A DNA stretch of 64,000 bases from Brachypterus glaber (Eukaryota > Arthropoda > Insecta > Coleoptera > Kateretidae), in assembly GCA_958510825.1 (NCBI GenBank), contig OY294046.1, forward strand, positions 3,286,001-3,350,000. The letters run 5' to 3'. Position numbers and translations under genes: made by a program. Under the pieces are notes generated by a model. The model was not told the DNA's origin and made no database searches. It saw nothing but the letters and a program-made list of their open reading frames with translations. Below, one piece after another: positions 43,551 through 53,806 of the stretch (position 1 is its first letter; every line of letters begins with the position of its first letter).

Positions 43551-44488
43551 CACAGGCCCACAAAAAAAAATTGTGAGTCTTGGATTCCAATATGATATTC
43601 CTATGTATTTTTTCTCGCTGAAACCGAATCCGTAACCCGTTTAACCCTTACACGTCAGGATTTTGACATAACCTCAAAAAACACACGAAAAACTACTAAA
43701 ACCGCTAAAATCATCTACTACATACCACTTTCACCCCCTTCCTCCAAATTCGTAATTTCGTAACCCCATAATCCCCTAATCTCGGAATACCATTACTCCA
43801 TAACCTCAAACCCCGTAATTTCATTAAGTAGAAAAATCTGGTTTGGGAAAACAGAACAATTACGTGAAATTTTCTTGTAGAACATAGTTATGAATAAGTA
43901 ACTGAGTAACCCTAAAATCCCATCACACCTTCTAACCCCTTCACTCCGTAACCCCATATATTATAACCTCTTAACCCCATCAACATAAGAGTTTTGTGAA
44001 TGAAGTCATGAATCAAGGTCTACTTCATTATTTTTTTAACCGGACTTCTCCACAGAATAGGATAACGGGATTAAGGGGATATAGTATATGGGATTACGAA
44101 GTGAAGGGATTTTGAGGTTATGGTGTTAGGGGATTTTGGGGTTATAGAGTTACTTACCTATGACTATGTTCCACAAAAAAAAAACTGAAGAATTTGTTGT
44201 GTTTTCCCAAACTAGATTTATCGATGATACTTAATGAGGTTACGGGGTTTTGAGGTTATGCGGCTATGGTATTATGAGGTTAAGGGATTATGGGGTTCTG
44301 GGGTTATAGAATTAGTAATTTGGGGACAGGCGGGTGACAGTGGTATGGCATAGATAATTTTAGCAGTTTCAATAGTTTTTCGGGTGTTTTTTGAGGTTAT
44401 GTGAAAATCCTGACGTGTATGGGTTAAACGGATTGCGGATTCAGTTTCAGCGGGAAAAAATACATAGAAATATCATATTGGGCCTGTG
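43551..44488. mobile_element. foldback element with TAACCCC-type internal repeats
   Basis: The ends CACAGGCCCA and TGGGCCTGTG are complementary, and the arms pair inward for several hundred bases (CGCTGAAACCGAATCCG and CGGATTCAGTTTCAGCG after small changes). The flanks carry TTATTA on both sides, a possible 6-bp duplication, although the sequence is simple. The arms contain many TAACCCCAT / CCTAA words on one side and ATGGGGTTA / TTAGGGG on the other. No transposase is seen. Confidence 0.7.
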
Positions 44489-44560
44489 TTATTAATATTA
44501 GGTATTATAGCCCCTTTTAAGGGGGTTTAAAATCGCTTTAACCATGATATACTAGTTATA

Positions 44561-44693
44561 CAATGCTGTTCTTAAAGCAGGACTTAAAAGGGCAAGGATA
44601 ACGTAGCCGAATAATGATGGTTTAACTTGTTTACCTCCTTATAACCATAATTTTTACCACTAGATATGTAGCTAGCGGTTGGGGTGAGAATAT
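44561..44693 (+). pseudogene. SPH relic, fragment of a protease-like domain
   Basis: It aligns with SPH3 around 42990-43120: ATGCTGTTCTT, then TTGTTTACCTCCTTATAACC, then GTAGCTAGCGGTTGGGGTGA (VASGWG). Compared with SPH3 it has a net 2-base loss, at least one in-frame stop, and the conserved Cys before VASGWG changed to Tyr. It shows a further SPH copy once stood between SPH3 and SPH4. Its right side is cut by the family f fragment. Confidence 0.75.
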
Positions 44694-44845
44694 ACAGGGT
44701 TATTCTTTTAAATGGTAAGCTTCTTTGAGCAAAGTTTTATCTAAGAACATAATCTAACTGTTGTTGTAATTTTCTGAACGCTATCACTTCCGGTTTAACC
44801 GGAAATAATCTTAAGTTAATTTTTTTTAATGGGACACCCTGTATA
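44691..44845. mobile_element. short element with ACAGGGT/ACCCTGT ends (family f-like)
   Basis: TATACAGGGTTATTCTTTTA to GGGACACCCTGTATA, 155 bases. The ends resemble family f, but the interior differs (CTATCACTTCCGGTTTAACC). It truncates the SPH relic. Confidence 0.55.
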
Positions 44846-44962
44846 TTTTAGTCTAATTTGATCAATGGTACAATTTTGCGAAAAAAGTTAAATACAACTT
44901 CTTTTCCAAAATTAATAGTTTAAGAGATATTTAAAAAAAAACAATAATGTACATGATCTTTA

Positions 44963-45079
44963 TACAGAGCGGTCCAAAAGTCACCCCCCCCTCTTAACTT
45001 TTGAACCAGTTGAGATATCGATTTCAAATTTGGAACTTTTAAATAAGACAACTTAAACTATCTTTTAGCATATATTTAA
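44963..45079. mobile_element. repeat family a, copy 5, left part
   Basis: TACAGAGCGGTCCAAAAGTC through CATATATTTAATA. The element resumes at 47168 (CTTTCAGCTCTTAAAATGTG), so a retrotransposon has split it. Confidence 0.75.
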
Positions 45080-47167
45080 TAATAATAATAATAATAATAT
45101 TTATTTCATAAATCATACATAATTTACAAATAAATATGCTACTGGCACAGAAATGTAAGGTACATTTGAACGTGCTTAAGAAAAAAATATATATATATAT
45201 AACTAAAACTATACAATACAACATATAATACCTTATACAATATTAAATAAAAAATAAAAAATAATGATTTCTATAATATAAATACATAAAATAAAATAAA
45301 ATAATTGCTAGTGTATAAAATATAAAATAATTGTCAGAATATGTCAAGTATCATATTTACCATAATACCAAGTATATGTTAAGTGTATCACATATTTACC
45401 ATACCAAGCATGTTGACAATGATGCGCTACGCAAAGAAGTTCATAAAAATAATAATTATAAATGAACCAGATAAACAAGTGACAAACAATCAATCCAAAT
45501 AAACAATAAAAACAAAATAAATAATAACAACAAAACTATAAGTTTTATTACAGTAAAGAGAATCACAAATAACTCTTAAATAATATAATAACCCTTAAAC
45601 TAAATTTATAAATAAAACATAAAAAAAAAATAATATAAAAATATATGTGTATACACACACACACCTATACATACATACCCACACATATACATTTAAGAGA
45701 AAAAAAAATAATAATAAATAAGCAGTGTGAAGATATTAATTAACAAATAGTGTAAAGATATTAATTAACAAATAAATAAAAAAATAAATATAAACAAATA
45801 TAAACAAAAAAGTGGACTAACATGTAAATAGATAATTAAAATAAATAAATAAATAGTTAAAATCAACAAATAGACAAATAAACGAAATGATTAAAAGCAA
45901 ATGAATAAAAAAGACAAGACAAAAGATTAAAACAACCCAATAAAATAAAGTGTATAGATAAAAAAGTAAGCAAATAAATATACAACAGGACACACATTTA
46001 AATAAATAAATTAACAAATATATAACAAAAAAATAAAACACATAATATAATATGCATATGACAATGTTAAAATCAAAACAATTACAAACTCATACACACA
46101 CGTATATGTTACAGTTACTTAAGTAAAACAGTGCGAGACAGTGCAAAGGTAAGTAATTAATTATTTTTTAAATCAATATATGCATTTATTGTTTCTCTAG
46201 AATGCTAAAAGATATAGTTTTTACATAAACGTTTAAATATTACAGTTGACCTAGCATCCTTAAGTTCATTGGGGAGGGAGTTAAAAATTTTTGGCCCTAG
46301 AAAACTGGTACTTCTTTGACCAATGGTTTTACAAACTTTAGGTACCGGTAATAGGTTAGATCTTCTTGTTGATGTTGTTCTAATTTCTTCTTTTTTTTCA
46401 GCATAGGTGTAAGAAGCCAGTATCAAGAAATATAGCTGTCTACAATCCATTTTTCTTTATAACTCAAATAGTTCGTTGGAAGGGTAAGTCATATTTTTAT
46501 TATGCATTATTTTTAGAATTCTTTTTTGCGTAAGTTCCAAGTCTTCCAGCACATTTCTATACACACCGCCCCAACCTAAGATACCATATCTTAATTGCGA
46601 GTCGACTAGTGCATTATAACCATACTCAATTGCCTCACGTTTAGGACATTTCTTAGGATTTTGTAGTATGGTATAAAGCATCGAATCTTTTTATTAATTT
46701 CTTTAACTCGCAGGTCCCATTTTAGGTGTTCGTCAATGGTAATACCCAAGAACTTTGTTGAAGTAGCTCTGTTTATAACGAAACTGTTGTTGTTACTGTT
46801 GATGTTAAGAGTTTGAAAGGTGGGTAAGCTATTTGAGTACGAGCCAATAGATGTAAACATGGTTTTTTTCTATATTTAAAGTTAAGATATTATTATCAAA
46901 CCATTCTTTTATTTGCACAAAGTCTTCTTCCACGATTAGTTTTAAAAAGTCCCAAGAAAAGGCTTTGTAGAAAATAGTCGTGTCATCTGCAAAGCTAATT
47001 ATTTTACCTTTACTTTTGATTCTGAATAGATTGTTTATGTATAATATAAAAAAAATTGGACCTAAGATTGTTCCTTGTGGTACTCCATATTTAGGGGAGA
47101 GGGGTTCACTTATGTTTTCTACTATTTTTACAAACTGTTTTCTATTTTTAAGATAACTCGTTAGTAG
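45080..47167 (-). mobile_element. non-LTR retrotransposon fragment nested in family a
   Basis: Read on the minus strand, 47100 to 46205 gives reverse transcriptase pieces in order: GVPQGTILGPIFFILYINNL, FADDTTIFY, then TKFLGITID, then SQLRYGILGWGG and FLGPKIFNSLPNEL. The reading frame is broken at least twice. The 3' end, at the left, carries an (ATT)-type tail (45080-45100) after an AT-rich region of about 1.1 kb with no coding. The type is Jockey/CR1-like. The 5' part is missing. Confidence 0.85.
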
Positions 47168-47285
47168 TTTTAATAATACTTTCAGCTCTTAAAATGTGGG
47201 CAGAGGGGCATGGGGGCACATTTTTTAAATGGAAAGGGGGGTCGTGTAATACATCATTTTAAAGCTTATGAAATTCTCCACAGTA
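47168..47285. mobile_element. repeat family a, copy 5, right part
   Basis: CTTTCAGCTCTTAAAATGTG through AATACATCATTTTAAAGCTT and GAAATTCTCCA. The second arm expected after it is absent. Confidence 0.7.
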
Positions 47286-47619
47286 CAACACCATAAGAAA
47301 GCAACGAATGAAATAAACCAAAATAACTAGTTTTTAGGGTATCTAAGTCGAGTAATGTTTTAAGTTCCTTAAGTAAAAACAACGTTTTAGATAATTTTCC
47401 AGAAATGTAGGTAATATGAGGGGTCCAGTCATCTAAAAAAATACCAATTGGAGTTACTAGCTATAAGTAGTAGAAAAAAAATAGTATATGCACCACGTAT
47501 GCGAACTGTCTTAAGTTGTGAGCATTTGGGGACATTTTAAGGATTTTCTAGACCATGCTAATCGGTAGCAGTTAGCACACTAGATTCGGGCTATTTTGGA
47601 TTTCTGGGAAATATATTTT
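47286..47619. other. possible second retrotransposon scrap
   Basis: The text AAAGCAACGAATGAAATAAA and TCATCTAAAAAAATACCAAT has the look of minus-strand reverse transcriptase-type sequence, but no motif could be confirmed. Otherwise nothing is recognised. Confidence 0.25.
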
Positions 47620-47935
47620 ATCCAATACATATAGATAATAAGACAATTACCAGCTTTATTTTAAATAGATAAACTCAATAATAACCCCCGCGTGGCTTTT
47701 ACTTTATTGAGCGGATAATTATTTATTTTACCCACTCAACTGTCAGTTGTCAAATTATTTTCTTGTAAATGTCATTAAAATTTTTAATAAAAATATTTAT
47801 TCCTAAGCTATTTATTGGATAAAACCTTGTATGGCACTCATGGGTAAACCGATATTGCCCATGAGAAAATTAACCTGCGAGGCGTCAGCCAAGCAGGTTA
47901 ATTTTACCCACTAGTACCATAAATAACTATTATCT
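47620..47935 (-). mobile_element. repeat family e, copy 3
   Basis: Reverse orientation: TCCAATACATATAGATAATA through GTGGCTTTTACTTTATTGAG to TAGTACCATAAATAACTA. It carries the AACCTGCGAGGCGTCAG hairpin. Confidence 0.75.
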
Positions 47936-48146
47936 AGGTGCGTATGGTATGGACAGCCTCCTAGTTACAGGGGTAGTTCTTAATCGAAAATTAAAAACTA
48001 TTTCCTTATTTTTTCTGTAAAAGTTAAACAATTATCAAGTAGCAAGGTAGTTATTTGAAACAAAAAAATAAATAATCAATTTTTTCCAGATGAAACTAAA
48101 ATTAGTAACGATGATTAAATTTGCTAGTCGAACTAATCGTTATTTT

Positions 48147-48154
48147 TATAAAAA
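48147..48154 (+). promoter_or_regulatory. TATA box of SPH4
   Basis: TATAAAAA, 45 bases before the ATG. The surrounding 120 bases (GAAACTAAAATTAGTAACGA, GCTAGTCGAACTAATCGTTA) are almost identical upstream of SPH5. Confidence 0.5.
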
Positions 48155-48191
48155 GAAAAAAAAATAATATTTCAAATTATTATTTACCAAA

Positions 48192-49792
48192 ATGGGGCAG
48201 GGCTATTTTTTTCAAATAGTACTGTTTGTGACAATTTCAATAGTTTACGTACAGAGTAAAGATTGCAAATGCGTGCCTTATCACAAATGCAAAAAAATTA
48301 ACGAGGATGGGGCAAATAAGATTTCTTTAAGGTAATTACTAACCAATCACGGCATCGCATTCTTATGTTTTATGTTCTTATGCAAGCTTCTGAATTTAGA
48401 TCAGCACACAGGGATTTAAAAGGAGCTATCTTCATACCAACGCGGGTTGCAATCTTAACATATCGGCGGACGGTTGTTTACAGTTGTAGTATGTTATGGT
48501 GAAAACTGTTTCTTTTTTTTTAAATAACTTAATATTTTAGTCATGAAAGCTACTAGTTGGGAAATATGAGTGGTATTGTTGGGAAAATTAAGTGGTACAG
48601 TTGGGAAATTTGCAGTAAATAAATTAGTTGCGAGCTATTCCTAGCTTTACCCCTGAGTATGATAAATAACTATTATTACAGGATAGATGCTGACAGTGAT
48701 TGCGAAAGCTACCTGGACGTATGCTGCAAAAGACAAGACATTATTGGAATAGATGATAATGGAATTCCACCAAGACAATCTAATGGAACTAATGGCGGTC
48801 CAGGAAACTCTGGAGATGATAATGAAGAAGATGATGTAGATTATGATGATGAAAACAATGTCGGCCCTGGAAACTATGGCAGTCCTGGAAACGATAAAGG
48901 CACTGGAAACGATGGCGGCCCTGGAAACGGTGGCGGTGCTGGAAGTGAAGGACGAAGACACAATATAACATGTGGCATTCGCAATTTTAACGGAATCGGT
49001 TTCCGAATCACCAATAACAAGGACAACGAGGCTGAATTCGGCGAATTCCCCTGGATGGTAGCCATTTTAAGGCCTATGCTGTTAATAACTAGAAACATAC
49101 AAATATACAAATGTGGAGGAGCCTTAATCCATCCCAAAGTGGTTGTAACAGCAGCCCACTGCGTATTTGGAATGAACGGAGGATTAGTAGCTAGAGCTGG
49201 TGAATGGGACACCCAGACCAAGAAAGAGCATATCCCTTACCAAGACAGAACAGTTAAAAAAATTATTATTCACAAAGATTACCATTCTGGTAATGTTCGT
49301 AATGATATCGCTTTGTTGGTTCTTTCGAGACCTTTTAGAATGAGGGATAATGTTGGATTGATTTGTTTACCTCCTCTAGGTCTAAATTTTGATCGTTCCA
49401 AATGCGTTTCTAGTGGTTGGGGAAAAGACGTATTCGGTGTAAAAGGAAGGAACCAAGTTATTCTAAAGAAAGTAGAACTACCTATTGTCCCAAGAGCAGA
49501 ATGTCAAGACAGGTTAAGAGCCAAATTGGGAAGAGCCTTCAACTTGCACGAAAGTTGGATTTGTGCTGGTGGAGAAAAAAATGTTGATACCTGCACAGGT
49601 GATGGAGGAAGTCCTTTGGCCTGTCCAATAAGAGGCTCAAATGGAAGATACTACCAGGCAGGTATTGTAGCCTGGGGGGTGGAATGTGGAAGGGCAATTC
49701 CAGGAGGTTATGTAAACGTTGCTCATTTCAGAAAATGGATAGATGACCAGATGAAATGTCATAAGTTCAAAACTTCATTCTATCAATATTAA
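48192..49792 (+). CDS. SPH4: clip-domain serine protease homolog with Gly/Asp-rich linker, 416 aa
   Basis: Two exons: 48192-48331 and 48682-49792. The intron is GT-AG, 350 bases, in the same clip position and phase as in SPH1-3. The signal peptide is FFQIVLFVTISIVYVQS. The clip domain has CKCVPYHKC and CESYLDVCC. Between clip and protease-like domain (about residues 69-139) is a low-complexity linker of Gly, Pro, Asn and Asp, built from GGPGN/GSPGN units and an acidic run (DDNEEDDVDYDDEN). The protease-like domain has His206 (TAAHC), Asp255 (RNDIALL) and Gly355 in CTGDGGSP in place of Ser. The expected role is a non-catalytic cofactor or regulator of melanization. The linker probably exposes the activation-cleavage region; RRHN just before the ITCG Cys is a candidate basic site. 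Confidence 0.96.
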
Positions 49793-50007
49793 TGGAAGAG
49801 TTTATTTATGATGAAGCAGTTAATATTTATTTATGATCAATATTAATGGATTATTAACACTAAACTAAGAGTTTACCCATAGAAATGTCAGAATTATCTG
49901 ACCATTTTATTGGTTAAATTCTTAGTTTACTGTTAATCATTGGGTAAACCAAACTTAGGATTATTTATTTTTATTTGTTAATTATAAATGTGTACTTACA
50001 TGTAATA
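49793..50007. other. SPH4 3' flank, duplicated after SPH5
   Basis: GTCAGAATTATCTGACC, AATCATTGGGTAAAC, TTAGGATTATTTATTTTT and GAATGTGTACTTACAT-like text recurs after SPH5 at about 57788-57910. The tandem duplication therefore included downstream sequence. Confidence 0.6.
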
Positions 50008-50760
50008 TACCGGGTGTTTTTTTTAACCTGAAACTTTCAAATATCTCTAATACCATGCATTTTAGAAAAAAAGATGTCAGAAAAAAGTTGTTTATTTTAA
50101 TGGAGGAAACAAAATAGCCATTTATTTTTTACGGATATTTAGGTTTTCAAGATCATTTCAAGTTCAACTTTGTTTTGTTAAATGGAAGCATATAATTTTT
50201 TTTACTGTTGTTTAATTCTCCCCAAAAAAATTAAAATCTTTTGTAAAAAGCTTTTTTTAATCGGACTTTTAGTTGCAGAGGAATTTGAAATGTAGCTCCC
50301 ATTTTCAACATAACCTCAAAAAACATACTTTTCGACATGATATGATATGTTTTTTGTTGTTATGTTGAAAATGAAAGCTAAATTCAAATTTCAACCTCTG
50401 ATTCGGATTCAGCGGCTCAAAATATAAAGGAATTGACTAGTCAAGTCCGTCGGAGATGCAACTTTTTTGATTTTGTGTGGCTGTGTTATCTCCGCAACTA
50501 AAAGTCCGATCAAAAAAAGCTTTTTGCAAAAGATTTTAATTTTTTTGGGGAGAATTAAACAACAGTAAAAAAATATATGCTTCCATTTAAAAAAACAAAG
50601 TTGACCTTGAAATTACCTTGAAAACGTAAATATCCGTAAAAAATAAATACGCCATTTTGTTTCCTCCATTAAAATAAACAACTTTTGTCTGACATATTTT
50701 TTCTAAAATGCATAGTATTAGAGATATTTGAAAGTTTCAGGTTAAAAAAAAAACACCATA
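50008..50760. mobile_element. long foldback element
   Basis: The left arm ACCTGAAACTTTCAAATATC, then AATGGAGGAAACAAAATAGC, is mirrored at the right by GCCATTTTGTTTCCTCCATT and GATATTTGAAAGTTTCAGGT. The arms pair over about 350 bases with few differences. No coding is seen. The outermost bases are TACCGGGTG and CACCATA. Confidence 0.8.
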
Positions 50761-51534
50761 GAATAAAATAAATGTAAATTTTCAGAAATAATTTAGTTTT
50801 GTTATTATACTCTTCAGAGCGCCTGCGCTAGAATAGTATTATACGGTAGTTTCGAATTTTCCAAAAGTTTCAAATCGTCCTAGACAAAAAAATTGGATAC
50901 AAATTTGTTTCATGAAAAAATAAGATTTTTTTTTTGAAAATGTCCGTCTGTCCGTCCGGACTTTTTTGATAACTCGAGAAAGATTCATCCGATCGACTTG
51001 GAATTTTTATGAAAAATCAAGTTCTATGAGGGGAAGATCCCTATTATTTTTTAAAGTAATCCCCCCAAAACCAAAAAAGTGATGGGGGGTTAAACTTATT
51101 AATTAAAAAAAAATCGAAAAAAGCTTTAAGAAAATTCGGATTAACGTAACTTTTTTAGAAAGAATTACTTTTTATTATAAGGATCAATTTTACCAATATT
51201 GAAAGTAATCACCTAAAAACAAAAAAGTTATGGGGGGGGGTAAAACTTTAAAATGAAAAATAAGTCATTAAAAGTAAAGATCAAAAATTATATATTTTTC
51301 GCAAAAAGAAAATTAAGAGAGAATATTTAAAAATTTTTTTTGAAAAAAATTTTTTTTGAAACAAAAATTTATTTTAATTCTTTTTTATTTTTTCTTTTTC
51401 AAACAAAGATCTTTTTTTTTTTAATTGTTAAATTTTTTTTTTTTTTTAAGTTTTTAGATTTTTTTTTCTAAAATTGTTCGCAAAAAGAAAATAATAAAAA
51501 AAACTCGTGAAAACTTTTTTTAATGAATCTTTAT
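50761..51534. other. AT-rich block with the GTCCTAGAC module
   Basis: TTTCGAATTTTCCAAAAGTT, CGTCCTAGACAAAAAAATTG, GTCCGTCTGTCCGTCCGGAC and CCAAAAAAGTGATGGGGGG recur inverted at 36820-37150, and partly after SPH5 at 57950-58090. No open frame is credible. Confidence 0.45.
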
Positions 51535-51614
51535 GTAGAAGGTGATTTAGCTACATCTAAAAATATAAAAAAAGTTCCTATAAAGGTTGGTCCGGACATG
51601 AGCCCTTCTCTTCT
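51535..51614. mobile_element. family f fragment
   Basis: TTCCTATAAAGGTTGGTCCG and GACATGAGCCC match the family f arm at 31557-31592. It is interrupted by the family g insertion. Confidence 0.5.
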
Positions 51615-51616
51615 AA

Positions 51617-51852
51617 GGAAACGTTCAAGTATTACGTAACGCAAATTTTACCAAAATTCATACACTTCATTCCCCGGTTCTCGCGTTATTATAGATTATA
51701 GAGATTTCATATTTTGGCTACCCCCCTAATAGGGGTGTGTTAGGGGGGTAGCCAAAATATGAAATCTCTACAGCCTTGAATAACGCGATAACCGAGGTAT
51801 GAAGTGTATGAATTTTGGTATATTTTACGTTACGTAATACTTGAACGTTCCC
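51617..51852. mobile_element. repeat family g, copy 2 (236-bp form)
   Basis: GGAAACGTTCAAGTATTACG to TAATACTTGAACGTTCCC, flanked by TAA. The interior is an almost perfect hairpin with GGCTACCCCCCTAATAGGGG near the loop. It is nearly the same as copy 3 at 61527. Confidence 0.82.
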
Positions 51853-53149
51853 TAAGGGTGCGTCTAACAAATAGTTTTTATTTAATATCTCTGGATCTAT
51901 AAATGGATAAAGGCTATTATCCGATTTTTATTTGATAACTAATCAGGGGCCTGTCAAATGAAGAGAGTGGCAGTTTTTTGCAAAAAACTTAAAATTGTAC
52001 CAACTTAAAGTGAAATGCGGTTAAAATCCCTAACTTTGTTTTAAAAATGCACTTTTTTTATTAATTTCTCGCTAATTTGTGAGTAATCCGCAATTTTTTT
52101 TTGCAAAAATACTATTTAAGGTAAGTACTTTTTATTGGTTTAAAAAACAAATAAGAATTCGTGTGTCCGGTAAGTTCACCGGCCCCTAAGGCACTAACAA
52201 AAAACATGATTTATGCAAACATATGTATAAAACATTTTAGTCCATTTATAATTATTTAGCAATGTATAGTTTGTATACCAAAATTCGAAAAAATGTTTTT
52301 TCCAAATCTGCCGAAATTTTTTAAAAGGCATTAATAGGTTTTATCAAGGGAGGCATTGAAATCGTAAATTTTATATCATATCATTTGACAGGAGATTTGA
52401 AAAGTTGGGTTAAGCTTTTGACAAAAACCGTCCAGGATAAAATACAGTAAATACTGGATTTCTTGTTATGTTTTTTTTTATTGTACTATTTAACTTATTC
52501 TTATAATGCTTTATAATAAGTTAAGTAATGTAAATTAGGTTGTTTTATTTTTTCGATAAATTTTTTTCTACTAATTTTAATTTTTAGAAAAAAAAATCAA
52601 AGCGGATACTGTTTTTTTGCTCGATATGTTTTGAATTTGACAAATAAATAACCTTACTTTAAAAATTAATTTTTACCCGTCAAACGAAATCAAACTATGT
52701 TGTAAAATGTCGATTTCAATGCCCACCTTGATAAAACCGAATAATGCTTTTTAAAAAATTTCGGCAGAAATGGCCAACTTTAGTCTGGAAAATCCTATTG
52801 TGACACGGTTTGTTTTTTAAAATAAGTTTTAATATTTAATATATTTAAATGCAGGGAGTTACCCCCCCCCCTTTACATACTCTAGTTCTCTACTTTTTTT
52901 ATTGTGACAATTAAAATTATTTTTGCCACATATATTTTTTCTCAGTGCGTATGTATGTATAGACAGTAGGGTGGGCCGATAAATTGAAATCTGGAATTTC
53001 AAAACGCAATACCCGCCAAAATATGCCTTCTAATATGCCTAATGTGTGTGCCAAAGCAGAATCAGATTAAAGGTCATCTTGAGCCCTCTACAAAGCATTT
53101 AATATTAATGAAAATATCGTATTTTGTCACATTTGTAATGTATACACAG
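51853..53149. other. no recognised feature (about 1.3 kb)
   Basis: AT-rich sequence without domain-bearing frames or clear inverted ends. Sequence around 52310-52350 (CGAAATTTTTTAAAAGGCAT, TTTTATCAAGGGAGGCATTG) recurs inverted near 52715-52765, hinting at a degraded foldback element. Confidence 0.4.
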
Positions 53150-53400
53150 CGTGTCAAAAGTCCGCCTCCCTCCATTAAGTTTTGAACGGCTTAAGATATG
53201 AACTTGAAATTTGGAACACATAAATAACATAACCCAAATATTTTTTTGGTATATATTTTGTGTGCTTAGGGGGCACGATGGCGACAGGGGACAAAAGGGG
53301 GATTTTTTTTTAAACAGAAAAGCTTATAAAATTCTCTATTTGCCCACATATTTTTTTATTTTTTCGGGGCAATTTTTGGGGTTATTCGCGTAAGAGTTAA
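53150..53400. mobile_element. distant relative of repeat family a, subtype 2
   Basis: CAGCGTGTCAAAAGTCCGCC, TTTTGAACGGCTTAAGATAT, GGAACACATAAATAACATAA and GGGCACGATGGCGACAGGGG. It resembles the element at 29634. A frame at 53211-53393 is an artefact of it. Confidence 0.5.
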
Positions 53401-53760
53401 ATCACGTGAAATAACGCCTCACTTACACCACAAAGCAGAATATAGAGTGGCTTAAAATATGGCCTATGATGTTTGTAAATATTATTTTCGGTTGTAAAAC
53501 TTAACATCTTTTCCCCACTATTGGATGTTCAAATTAACAAAAAAATAAAACACCTATATATGAACGGCCCACGCTAAAAGTCCCCTAGTTACAGGCCTAG
53601 TTCTTAATCTAAAATTATAATCTATTTATTTTTTACCGTAAAAATTAAACAATTTTCAAGGAAATTATTTGAAACAAAAAAAAATGAATAATCAATTTTT
53701 TCCAGATGAAACTAAAATTAGTAACGATGATTAAATTTGCTAGTCGAACTAATCGTTATT

Positions 53761-53768
53761 TATAAAAA
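53761..53768 (+). promoter_or_regulatory. TATA box of SPH5
   Basis: TATAAAAA, 46 bases before the ATG, within a promoter block shared with SPH4. Confidence 0.5.
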
Positions 53769-53806
53769 GAAAAAAAAAATAATACCTCAAATTATTATTT
53801 ACCAAA

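Noticed and set aside
43700..44400. True telomeric repeats
   Set aside because: The TAACCCC-like words are irregular, arranged as an inverted pair within a bounded element, and do not match the TTAGG repeat common in insects.
44640..44690. An extra functional SPH exon after SPH3
   Set aside because: The fragment has a frameshift and a stop, and it is cut by another element; it is called a relic instead.
48647..49221. Antisense frames of 104-115 codons over SPH4 exon 2, with a similar one over SPH5 (56290-56598)
   Set aside because: They are shadows of the coding strand, favoured by the Gly-rich repeat and codon use. Their conservation follows from the sense gene.
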